Origin: Linnemannia elongata
Taxonomy: Eukaryota > Mortierellomycota > Mortierellomycetes > Mortierellales > Mortierellaceae
Assembly (NCBI GenBank): GCA_036320915.1
Contig: JAXBDG010000014.1
Coordinates: 372,001-436,000 of the forward strand
Direction: 5' to 3'
Length of the DNA: 64,000 nt
Part shown: positions 1 through 8,718 of the stretch, piece by piece
Layout of the letters: each line of letters opens with the position of its first letter
Position numbering within the stretch: position 1 is the first letter of the stretch
Made by a program: the position numbers and the translations under genes
Notes under the pieces: model-generated
Told to the model about the DNA's origin: nothing
Databases searched by the model: none
What the model saw: the letters and a program-made list of their open reading frames with translations, nothing else

Positions 1-761
1 GGCCGGAGGTGGCGAGCGGCGTACTTCTCCACATACTCCATGACCATATGGTAAGTGAAGGGAGCCATGGCGACCTTTCGAAAGAGGTTGAGATCGGTTA
101 GATCGTACCGGTTTGTAGGTTCAGGTCGAAATTGCCCATCGGAGTCGCGCCCGATTTTGCAGCTTCGGCATGTGATGACCAACTTGACGCGCCCATGTCC
201 AGGTGTGTTGAACTTGTTGGAGTTGTAAATGTTGCGCTGGACTTGGATTTCGTCGTATCCGTCGCATATAAGGAACATTTGACGATTACTCAGTTTGAGG
301 TGCCGAATGTGGTCATTATCGTCAAATAATCGGGACCGGAGTGCTTTCCCAAGAAGATCCAATGTTACGTCATCAACGTCGGAGAGACTGACGAAGATCG
401 GGATCGGATCGTTGGGGCCATTGTACTTTTCCCACAGTTTGCGCTCGAGTTGCCGTAGAAAGAACGTCTTGCCTGACCCCGGATCACCCGTAAGTAATAT
501 AACTTGTGGCTCTCCTTCCAGAGAGTCCATGATGGCTGACAGCAACGGGAAGGCTGAGGAGTCAGGGGCGTCCGCCGTGTCCTTGCCGAGTGGTGGGACA
601 TAGTTTTCAGGTGCCTGCTCATCCACCAAACACCGGTTCTTTAGCTCTAGCACACGGTTCTCGACGGCAGATGAAATGCCCAATTCGGAGGCATCGGGTT
701 GGAGACGACGTCGTTTTGCATCTTCTCTGTCTGGGCTGCGACTGTGCTCCTTGCGACGCAT
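1..761 (-). CDS. NACHT NTPase, N-terminal part of a probable NACHT-WD40 NLR-like protein (cut by window edge)
   Basis: The frame is open for 253 codons from the ATG at 761 down to the window edge, so the 3' part lies outside. After a basic start (MRRKEHSRSPDREDAKRRR) there is a Walker A loop GDPGSGKT at residues 92-99, then FLRQLERKLWEKY, and a Walker B-like strand LICDGYDEIQ with the acidic pair typical of NACHT NTPases. These segments match the two complete paralogues at 8.7-13.7 and 14.7-19.9 kb almost motif for motif, so pentapeptide and WD40 repeats probably follow off-window. NACHT proteins are STAND ATPases that oligomerise on ligand sensing; in fungi they act as NLR-like receptors in non-self recognition. 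The ligand here is unknown. The start was chosen because all three paralogues begin with the same basic stretch about 90-105 residues before Walker A. A C/T-rich tract lies about 650 bp upstream. Confidence 0.9.
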   Translation of the reverse strand, partial: MRRKEHSRSPDREDAKRRRLQPDASELGISSAVENRVLELKNRCLVDEQAPENYVPPLGKDTADAPDSSAFPLLSAIMDSLEGEPQVILLTGDPGSGKTFFLRQLERKLWEKYNGPNDPIPIFVSLSDVDDVTLDLLGKALRSRLFDDNDHIRHLKLSNRQMFLICDGYDEIQVQRNIYNSNKFNTPGHGRVKLVITCRSCKIGRDSDGQFRPEPTNRYDLTDLNLFRKVAMAPFTYHMVMEYVEKYAARHLR

Positions 762-1986
762 TCTCAGTCCTCTGGTTAGCGTTGGTAAATGCTATGTGTT
801 ATTATGAAGTTGCGATGAATGATTAGTTTTGAGTCATGGGCACGAATCACAGAGGTCCATGCACCATCGCTTTTTTTTTTTTTTTGGCATTCTCTACCTT
901 ATCAAGGAGCTAGGTGTATTTTACCGTTGTCTTTTGAGAGTGGCCGGGTCCAGTTGGAGATATCCTGTTCACGAATCGGCCCATGCAAATGTGAACTAAT
1001 TAGACATTGTTGTGAAATGAAACAAATATGGGATTGACAACGTAATTTTGAATAATATGATAACCTACCAGGAGTCTTTTGTGTTCGACCGTAGTATGAC
1101 TGGCTATCTCCTTGGAGACAGAAAATGTATCGAGATAAGGCCAACAGGGGTTCGCTACTGGGTAACGCACTATAGGGAAACGTGTATCACACATAGGGGG
1201 CAATTGAAACGTTAACTTAGTCTTACGACAACTTATACGTGTATAATAGAAGGAGAAGAAGCGAATGAGACTAAGTGAAGCTACGCACGATTGAAGCTGA
1301 GACTCGCAGTTGAATTGGTCTGCTTTGACCTTGGCGGTGGTTGTACTGTGCACACTCTTTGGCTGGGGTAGACAAAAGAACAGGCAGGTGAGGCCAAGTT
1401 GATGGAGGTGGAGGGGTGGGTGATGGAGGAATGGAACTGCGATGAGGACGAGAGGAGAGTGTTGAATGGGGGTGTGAAGGACTAAAGTAGGATGAAGGTG
1501 GAAATAAGTGAAAGAAGAAAGAGGCGAGAGAGGCTAAAGGAGGTAGCAGTGGGAAGCGAGAAATGGCGAAGGCATAAACAGGTGCACTTCGACTAAAAAT
1601 ACTGTCGGCTTTGCCATAGGGTAGCATCCGTGTCACCAAACCCCATGTGCAATTAGAGGTCGCTTGTTCAGTTACCTAAAAAAATTATTCCTTGGTATTT
1701 CCATTTGAGATTGGCAAGGTCATCAGTGGTGGTGCCTGGAAGGAGGATGGACCTTCTATTAAGCTTTAATATTTTATCTTTGATATGTCTCGCTTCGCTA
1801 TGGACGCTTGGGACTTTGCTTTTCATCATCACTTCCCTTCCCCTCTGCTATCACTCCCACACCCTTTTCTTCACTTATTTCTTCCCTCTTTATTAACACC
1901 CTCCCGCCTTACCACCTTTACATTCTATTTTTGCTCTCAGCATCCCTTTTAAATCTGCAGTTCCCTCCTCTGAGCTGTCGGCAGCC

Positions 1987-2075
<89 letters not shown>

Positions 2076-2234
2076 AACACACACACCCTTTCTCTCTCTC
2101 GCACACATACAAACACACAGAAAGAAACACACAAAGGGAATTTGCCGCGGTGTAATTGACAATATCTGCATCCATTTTGCCCACCCTCTTTGCCCTCTGG
2201 CTTTCGTTCTTCAGTGCTCGGTGTGCCCCCGTTT
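762..2234. other. intergenic region between the partial NACHT gene and a small ORF
   Basis: I see no convincing gene here. On the minus strand 1380-1560 is strongly C/T-rich, about 650 bp upstream of the partial NACHT gene. Similar tracts precede the other two NACHT genes, so this may be its distal promoter. A long (TC)n microsatellite follows at 1991-2066. The translations across these tracts (Pro/Ser-rich or Glu-Arg repeats) are low-complexity and not supported as protein. Confidence 0.6.
1991..2066. repeat. (TC)38 microsatellite followed by CA-rich tract
   Basis: About 38 uninterrupted TC units, then a short ACACAC/CACAAACA region to about 2125. It creates spurious Ser-Leu and Glu-Arg reading frames on the two strands. 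Confidence 0.97.
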
Positions 2235-2414
2235 CTAGATTAACGGATTGATTTCAGTGTCGTAAAAGATTAAGTAGGTCTCGCGATCATCACCGACATA
2301 TAGGCCGCCTCTTTTGGAGCCATCTGTATGCTCCAACAATGATCCTGCCGAAGTGTTCACTATCATGGATAGAGCACTTTGACAACCGCGACAGGCATAC
2401 ACAAGAAAACTCAT
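2235..2414 (-). CDS. small hypothetical protein (59 aa) or last exon of a spliced gene
   Basis: An ATG at 2414 opens 59 codons ending at a TAG (2235-2237). The translation has balanced composition, unlike its surroundings: MSFLVYACRGCQ at the start (a CxxC pair), a central GSLLEHTDGSKRGG, and a charged/aromatic end YLIFYDTEINPLI. I do not recognise the family. It could be a complete short protein or the terminal exon of a gene whose upstream exons I cannot place. A CTGGTAAAC lies just before the ATG, so the 5' limit is uncertain. The call rests on protein-like composition only. Confidence 0.35.
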   Translation of the reverse strand: MSFLVYACRGCQSALSMIVNTSAGSLLEHTDGSKRGGLYVGDDRETYLIFYDTEINPLI

Positions 2415-2802
2415 GTTTACCAGGAGATTAGCTGTATTAAACCTGCCTTTAATAACCTATGGCTTCAATTTGTGTATTGTTTTTCATTTGTCTTGTTTTC
2501 CTTCTGAGCATGAGGACCTCCCTCGCATAATGATTTAAATGGCATTTTTTTTTTTTTAATCGCAATGTTAGAAAAAAAAAGAGGCGCTGTTATGACAATG
2601 AGGATCAAGCACATCAAGCCTACCAACGATATCAGTACCACAGAAGGGGTGAGGAGGGAATAACACCTTCTCCCTCTTATTCCTTAACGAGCATTACAGA
2701 AGAGTAAAAGTGAAATGAAGAAACCTTATATTGGAACTATCTTATTTCTACGGGAGCTAAACATATCAACGAACTTGTGGCGCCTTGGTTCAAGAGAAAT
2801 GC

Positions 2803-3165
2803 TCACTCATGGTTTTGGAAGCGAAACAAACGAAACTCTCCAGGGCGCTCATAACCGCATGGCTGGCCCTCCAAGCAAAACTTGCGCATACGCAGACCGT
2901 TTTTGTAGCAGCCAGGGAAGGCCCTATCGCCTCCGCTAGCGTCAACGCAGCGCTGAACTTCGGTATAGGCGCACTGCCAGCAGCGAGCTTGCTCTGCGCT
3001 CTGGCTCTTTTCAGACGCGCACTGTTCCTCAGCTTCCTGGCACTGACCGAGAGCAATGTCCTTGTTGACTGCATCGGTCTTGCAAGTCTGCAGTTGCTGC
3101 CAACAGGTTTGAGCGTTGGCCACGGCGGCGACGGCAGCGAGAGCAAGGATGGCAGAGAACTTCAT
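2803..3165 (-). CDS. small secreted cysteine-rich protein (120 aa)
   Basis: The product starts MKFSAILALAAVAAVANAQ, a clear Sec signal peptide with cleavage expected after ANA, so it is probably secreted. The mature part (about 101 residues) has ten cysteines (TCW, TCK, QCQ, QCA, RCWQC, RCV, GCY, FCL, PCG), an even number consistent with five disulfides, and is rich in Gln and Glu. The last 15 residues after PCG are less typical; the exact C-terminus could differ if a 3' intron exists. The start is the first ATG of the frame and follows a well-formed 5'UTR intron (3174-3264) with a TATA box at 3353-3360, which supports a real transcription unit. I do not recognise the family. Such proteins are often classed as candidate effectors or surface-active proteins, which is inference only. 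Confidence 0.75.
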   Translation of the reverse strand: MKFSAILALAAVAAVANAQTCWQQLQTCKTDAVNKDIALGQCQEAEEQCASEKSQSAEQARCWQCAYTEVQRCVDASGGDRAFPGCYKNGLRMRKFCLEGQPCGYERPGEFRLFRFQNHE

Positions 3166-3173
3166 TTTATAAT

Positions 3174-3264
3174 CTATAGAATATGGAAATCGTGCGTCTT
3201 AGCGTGAGAGCATTTGATGCTAGGATGTCGTCGTAATATAGCAAAATGCCAGGCACATACTTAC
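3174..3264 (-). other. probable 5'UTR intron of the secreted Cys-rich gene
   Basis: On the minus strand a strong donor (CG|GTAAGTATG, GT at 3264-3263) is followed 91 nt later by a pyrimidine/A-rich acceptor (TTCTATAG, AG at 3175-3174), eight bases before the ATG. The size is typical for this genome. Confidence 0.6.
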
Positions 3265-3352
3265 CGCTTAGTTAAAAGTGTCTTGAAGGGGCAGGGCTTG
3301 GGTTGATTGAGTGGATTGTTAAAGAAGTTTTCACCGCGAGGAAAGACCATTT

Positions 3353-3360
3353 CTTTTATA
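3353..3360 (-). promoter_or_regulatory. TATA box (TATAAAAG) of the secreted Cys-rich gene
   Basis: TATAAAAG on the minus strand, about 90 bp upstream of the inferred UTR intron donor. This is the right distance for a short 5'UTR exon starting near 3330. Confidence 0.5.
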
Positions 3361-4239
3361 CTTGACGGCATTGATTTCAGTGGTGGGTTCCCACTGAACA
3401 AGGAAGTGAACTTTTTGGCATTGCTTGCATGATATGCTTGCCATCCAAGCACATTCGACGGTAGGCACTGTGTGGTTCTAGACCTGCTCAGTCAAAGCGT
3501 TCAGACTGTAGTTATGCAACTAATGGCGTGTGATGGCGTAGTATGTGGCGTGTTGTGGCGAGTAGACAAACTCATGGACCACATCAATGCTATAGTTTTT
3601 TCTCTTAGAAAAAGAGTACTGTGCGTGCATTCCTTATCAGAAATATATGAGGGGTATGGTAATTTTACATTTCCGTGAGTGCGGAGCAAGATCAATAAAG
3701 GGAAGATATAGGGGTGTGAAGCAGCCGACGGCCAAACCACATCAGACAAACTCAGCTCTATATGCAATTTTGCTTACGCTAGATAGAGAGAGAGAGATGT
3801 CCACAACTTTTTATATGCTAGACGGGCAAGCTTCCAAAATCAATACGTATGCATCTTTCGAAATAGTGTACAGCGTAAGCTCATTCTTTCTTCACTAATC
3901 GAATCTCCTGGCAAGTCGTGTTCTGAACCCCTGGCCAATTCCTTTATCTGATTTTTTTTTCCTCATCTATCCTCTTTGATACAAAAGAATCCCCCTAGAA
4001 AGAAATGCTCGTACCGATTACGACTTCCCGCATTCACACGCGCTTCTGCCTAAATATCGTCGACGACTTGCGAGTGCTGGGGTAGCCACAATGGATCACG
4101 ACCAATATAAGACTTTGACATAATTTGAAACGATAGGTAAACTTTTTTTGGGACAGAGCGAAAAGCTTTCTGGTGGCGGCAGAAGTGAGTAACGCGGGCA
4201 GCCACTTTCAAACCTGAATAAAGAGGCAAGGCGTTTTAC

Positions 4240-5170
4240 AGTATATGAATGAAGAAAAGGGGCGAAGGAACACGCAAGGGCGTGGACAATGAAAAATAAA
4301 GAACATTCACGATTCACAAAAAATCATGCTTCATGCATAGCGTTAGAAGAAAGGAAAGGGGCAATAGGTTGTGAGATAGTGAACTGCAGCATAAGACACG
4401 AATAGAAATAAGGGGAAAGGAACGTGCCAGAGAATAGAGAGATATTATTCTTTATAATCTATAGAACAATGGACTTAATCCTAGCAAATCGTAGCAACAA
4501 AGCTGCTCCACTGCTACAATACCCATTCAATTAAAGTCATCTGCGTTGAGTTTAGAAATCAATCCTCTTGCAATCCACGTAGCGTATGAAAGTTAAAAGG
4601 GGCAACGCGCCAGGGCATAAACAACTGAGTAAAGCAAGTACTGCAAATAAACAAAGAAGCGATGGAGCCTATAATGGCCTTGGTGGTGGGAGAATAGAAG
4701 TGTGGTAAGCGCATGAAAAGATTCAGGTCATGGGGATGTGTCAAAAGAAAGGAAAAAGGAAAACGGCATGCACAGCACACGAACGGCTAGAGGGACACGG
4801 GAAAAACCAAGGGCGGGAGTAAAAGAGGATGTGTGAACAGAGCATGAACAATGAAAAGGGGTATGGGAACGTGCTAGGGTGTGGGTAAGACTGAAAGAAA
4901 AGTCTAGTCAATGAATTTCTTTCACCCTTATTCACCTTGGCACTTCTATGACACTGGACCTAGAAACCTTGCTACTCCCTTGTATATATACCACTGCACC
5001 ATAGTAATAACAGCGATTATCATTGCTCCAACCTCCGTCCCTCACTGATACTACCTACGGTTATTGCACAGCGCATGAATAAGATAAAGGATATGGTTAG
5101 CGAGAGACAAAAAAATCATGCACAGCGCATGAACCACGAAAAAGGGTAAATACAAAAATCATGCTCAGCA
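4240..5170. repeat. diverged dispersed repeat family (AGCGCATGAA / AAAAGGGG motif)
   Basis: Near 4245, 4398, 4585, 4846 and 5130 the plus strand repeats variants of a module with CATGAA, a GAAAAGGGG-like block and GGAACGTGC-AGGG. CACAGCGCATGAA itself recurs near 5068 and 5122. Spacing is irregular (about 150-280 bp) and identity low, so this is an old, decayed family. Confidence 0.45.
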
Positions 5171-5229
5171 AAGGCGCTCGTGATTACGGAAAAAACCAAG
5201 GGGCAAGCCAACTGAAGAATTACACACAA

Positions 5230-5330
5230 TGATAAAAATTAACATAACTTACTGATGTCAGATAATGTCAACACCAGCCCTTTTCTATAGTCAGTACGAT
5301 CCAGATGGCCATCAGCGAAGCACATAGGAA
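5230..5330 (-). pseudogene. coding-like exon fragment of unknown family
   Basis: A minus-strand frame with protein-like composition (KTARSLSGCPIPMC, then FADGHLDRTDYRKGL and VLTLSDIS) ends exactly at a consensus donor GTAAGTTATG. Upstream it runs into the degenerate KGQ-coding minisatellite at 5340-6010, which contains stops. No downstream exon is convincing. I do not recognise the family. It is best read as a relic, or as an exon of a gene that I cannot assemble. Confidence 0.25.
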
Positions 5331-5339
5331 TTGGACATC

Positions 5340-6010
5340 CAGACAATGAACGTGCTGTCTTTTGAAGTTGTCCCTTGGTTGGCCCTTGATATTGTCCTTT
5401 GAGGTTGACGATCGGCGCTTACCATTGAAGACGTCGCTTGGCGTTATCCCTGGATGTAGTCCTTGATGCTGTCTCTTAGTGTTGTCCTTTGGTATTTTTT
5501 TTTTTTTTTTTTTTTTTTTTGGGTTTATCCCTTGCCTTTTGATCCAACCTCTTGATTTTCCCCATCCCCTGATTTTCCATCTCTCGACTTCTCCCTCCCC
5601 TTATCACTTGCTTCTTCCCATTCCACGCTGTTGATCGTCGATGTTGATCCATGATATTGATCCTTGATGTAGATGTTGCTTCTGGTATTTTCCGTTGGTG
5701 TTTGTCCCTTGATCTCGCTAGTCCTTGTTCTTTGCTTTGTCCTTGGTCATTTTCCAGTTGCCATTTCTTTTTCCAATACCCCCCCCCCCCTCTTTTTCCA
5801 ACATCCTCCTCTTCGTTATCCACCATGCTTTTTTTCTCCTCCCAGTGTCCTTGACCTTTTTCCAGTACCTTTTGATCTTTTTATAGGATTTCGTGATTTT
5901 GCAGTATTCTTGAATTTGTCCTTTCCTTATTACACCTTGAAGTTGTACCTAGATTTTTATGCCTTGGCGTGGTCCCTTGACGATGTCCCTGGATGTCACT
6001 TATTGGATAT
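5340..6010. repeat. degenerate minisatellite, unit about 12-15 nt (CCTTGATGTTGT-like)
   Basis: The plus strand repeats variants of TTGTCCTTGATGTTG throughout 5340-5720 and again at 5840-6000, interrupted by a T24 run and a C/T-rich block. On the minus strand the unit would read Lys-Gly-Gln or Arg-Asp-like repeats, but stops interrupt the frame. Confidence 0.55.
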
Positions 6011-6154
6011 CATTCAACTCATAAGAAATTTTAAAGTGATCTCAAAGAAAGGATTGAAAGAACCGACATCGAAGGATCAAATCGTGACGTTTTTATGAAC
6101 GTTTGGCTGCCACAAACCAGGTATCCCAGGCGCGAGCACTCCCTAGATCATATG

Positions 6155-6590
6155 CTCATACACGGAATATCGGATGATACACTGCTTTCAAGAGTAAAGT
6201 CTATGGTCGCTGCTGCTGGGGTGTTGAATACTGAGAACGGCGGCGTGCAGTCAACACAATAGAAACGTCATTGGTTTTCCCCTACAAACGTTAGTATTCT
6301 CTCAGATTCTCATATAAAAGACATCAAAGAGACACAGCGTTCATGAGTAAATTCAATGGTATCTGCTGGGGGGCGATGCTAACTGTTGTTGAATTTTGTG
6401 AGTGATGGCGGAGAGTCAATGCTTAGAACCAATGGTTCCCGCTTGCAAACCTTAATATCTCTCTTGGGAGCTCATACAATGACACTGCTTTCATGGTAAC
6501 CTGAATGCTGGAGGCGATGCGAGCAATTTTGAATTTTGAGAGCGGTGGCGGAAAGTCGACAGTGTATAGAACTCCAGTCAAAAAGCTCTG
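6155..6590 (+). repeat. three diverged tandem copies of a roughly 155-160 bp unit
   Basis: Copies begin with CTCATA at 6155, 6309 and 6471 (spacing 154 and 162 bp). Each has, in order: an ACACTGCTTTCA-like block, a CTGCTGGGG/GCTGGAGGCGATG block, TTGAATTTTGAGAGCGGTGG or variants, and a GTCAACA/GTCGACAG block. Copies 1 and 2 then share a CCAATGGTT-like block and CAAACCTTAATATCTCTC. Copy 3 is truncated at about 6590. Confidence 0.6.
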
Positions 6591-7246
6591 GACTGAATTT
6601 TTTTCTCTTCATTATTTCTCTCATCACCTACTATTGAACTCTTGCTGCCTTCTCCATTGTAGCCTCCACTCTCGCTCATATCGCTCGCTGTCGCCACTAC
6701 TCTTACTCCCTTCTCGTCATCTTCACGCATATTATCATTAACACCTCCCATTCTCCTCTTCTTCGCCTCAACTTCATCCCACCTTCAGTCATTCATTTTC
6801 ACCTCACACTCCCACATTGTTGACTCTTCTGACCTCCGCCTCTGATTGCTACATGCAACAGTAAGCTACTGTTTCGAAATAGTGACGGCCTTTTTCGTGA
6901 CAATTCTGTAATTGCAATGCTCTGGTTGAGTTCTTTGACGTAGATTAAATGGAAGAATAGGGGCTTCGTCGAAGATGCTGAATCGTATGAAGTGCCTGAA
7001 CGAAGTGTCAAGCTTGCCCAGTCTCTTGCTCAGTTGCTATTACAATTAGAGTCTGTCATCCTTGATATCTTTATCCACATTATTTGCTACTTTACAACAC
7101 CACTGCCGTCGAGCTCATCCTCATCGTTTCGTCTCTTCTTCTTCGTCTATTTCTTTTCCCCACTCCGTCTTCGTTATCGCGCCTTCTTGTGACCCATCAT
7201 CGTTCTACTCGCCATCATCCTCGTCAAGGTCACATACTTTAGCCTT

Positions 7247-8107
7247 ATGACTAAGATGTCCCGGACACATTGCCTCGATCTACATGAGATTCGGTCAATA
7301 CTTGCCAGCAGTCTTGGCCGCAAAGATCTTGCATCCTGTGCGCGTGTGAGTCAGGATTGGAACGGCTCATTTACACCGCCACTCTACAAATCTGTCGTCT
7401 TGTCGAAAAATGGCCCCAGTATGGAATCTGTCGAGAGAAACAAGCACCTTATACAAAGCCTAAAGATTCAGAGCTGTGCCTATGAAATCCTATCATTAAC
7501 ATCTGCACGAGGCAAAGTGATTTGTAGCGTCATGACCAACTCCACCCTAACCACTTTGGACTTGGAATGCGCCTCGATCGGAGACAATGGGGCTGTTGCG
7601 CTGTCTGAGGCTCTTAAGACTAACTCGACTCTGACCACTTTGAACTTAAAAGGCAACTCGATCGGAGTGAACGGAGCTGTTGCACTGTCCGAGGCACTCA
7701 AGATCAACTCGACTCTGACCGCTCTGGACTTGCGGGGCAATTCGATCGGAGACAACGGAGCAGTTGTGTTGTCTGAGGCACTCAAGACCAACTCGACTCT
7801 CACCAATTTGGACTTGAATGACAACTCGATCGGATCCAAGGGAGCTCAGGCGCTTTCTGAGGCGCTCATGATAAACTCGACTCTAGCCGCCTTGGACTTG
7901 GGGTACAACCCGTTCAGAGACTACGGAGCTGCTGTGCTGTTTGAAGCACTCAAGACCAACATGACTCTCACCACTTTGAACTTGAACAGCAACTCAATTG
8001 GACGCTTCGGAACTCAGGCGTTGTCTGCGGCACTCAATGCCCACTCAACTGCAACCATTGTGGGTGGGATTATATATATACAGCGATATTGGGAAAGATC
8101 TGAATAA
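7247..8107 (+). CDS. F-box-like / leucine-rich repeat protein (RNase-inhibitor-type LRRs)
   Basis: Single exon, 286 aa. Residues 7-50 resemble a degenerate F-box (LHEIRSILASSLGRKDLASCARVS). From about residue 97 there are six tandem 28-residue LRRs of the pattern NSTLTTLDL..NSIG..GA.ALSEALKT, as in ribonuclease inhibitor, NLRC3 or RanGAP-type LRRs, then a seventh cut off at HSTATIVGG. The 84-bp DNA unit is well conserved between copies, indicating recent expansion. Such proteins probably serve as interaction scaffolds, possibly SCF ubiquitin ligase adaptors if the F-box is real; the substrate is unknown. The first ATG (7247) is used, with a second at 7256 also possible. It faces the NACHT gene at 8719 convergently. 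A scrap of the same LRR type lies at 42688-42841. The abrupt end after the degenerate repeat suggests truncation. Confidence 0.85.
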   Translation: MTKMSRTHCLDLHEIRSILASSLGRKDLASCARVSQDWNGSFTPPLYKSVVLSKNGPSMESVERNKHLIQSLKIQSCAYEILSLTSARGKVICSVMTNSTLTTLDLECASIGDNGAVALSEALKTNSTLTTLNLKGNSIGVNGAVALSEALKINSTLTALDLRGNSIGDNGAVVLSEALKTNSTLTNLDLNDNSIGSKGAQALSEALMINSTLAALDLGYNPFRDYGAAVLFEALKTNMTLTTLNLNSNSIGRFGTQALSAALNAHSTATIVGGIIYIQRYWERSE

Positions 8108-8393
8108 GTCTTCTTGAGGCCACCTGCATTATCCCTTGACAGATGTCGTGCCCCAGCCAAACTCCCCACCTGACAAAGTATTCAGCCTAGTTCGGCTACG
8201 TAAAGTAACCTTAACGCTAGAGGAATGGAGAATGAATTCCGTTTCTACCTAAATAAATAAGTACAAAAATAATACGGGTAGTGGTATCTCTGTTCTTTGA
8301 TATGTCCCTATCATGAACTGCCTGTTCTGATTTAATATTACCTTTCCCTCTCTCTATTTCTCTTCCGCTTTCTCAGTTCTACACTTTTTGGTC

Positions 8394-8433
<40 letters not shown>

Positions 8434-8650
8434 TTTAGCTAAGTCAGGTGAGCGGGCAGTTGGCCCAGTACACGGCAAGTGGAAAGTGAAAATGTGATCC
8501 GCATGCATTGGCCTAAAATGAGAGAAAGAAAGAAGAGCTGCCGAGAACAAATTCTCTCTTTGTTCACTCACCCGTGTTTGTTTTATTACGAACGCTTCGT
8601 CTTGGCTTGGCCACTAGCAGTTCTATGTACCATGGTGAAAAGCAGACGGT

Positions 8651-8691
<41 letters not shown>

Positions 8692-8718
8692 CCGAAAACC
8701 ACTACAAACTAAAGAAAC
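8108..8718. other. convergent intergenic region with poly(A)32 and poly(T)39 runs
   Basis: There is no gene between the LRR stop and the NACHT stop. It holds an A32 run at 8399-8430 and a T39 run at 8653-8691, only 28 bp from the end of the NACHT gene. AATAAATAA at about 8252 could serve as a polyadenylation signal for the LRR gene. Confidence 0.6.

Larger units (their letters stand above)
3453..7246. other. gene-poor, repeat-rich intergenic region
   Basis: There is no complete gene that I can support over 3.8 kb. It contains three families of decayed repeats (listed separately at 4240-5170, 5340-6010 and 6155-6590) and a T24 run at 5497-5520. Two short stretches look coding but stand alone. 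At 4004-4123 (+) about 38 codons (containing LLPKYRRRLASAG) run to a TAA. At about 5230-5330 (-) a frame containing GCPIPMCFADGHLDRTDYR ends at a good splice donor (GTAAGTTATG). Both may be relics of a dead gene or mobile element. The region 6600-7246 is C/T-rich and probably promoter of the LRR gene. Confidence 0.6.

Noticed and set aside
1893..2171. Glu-Arg-repeat frame on the minus strand
   Set aside because: Produced entirely by the (TC)38 microsatellite.
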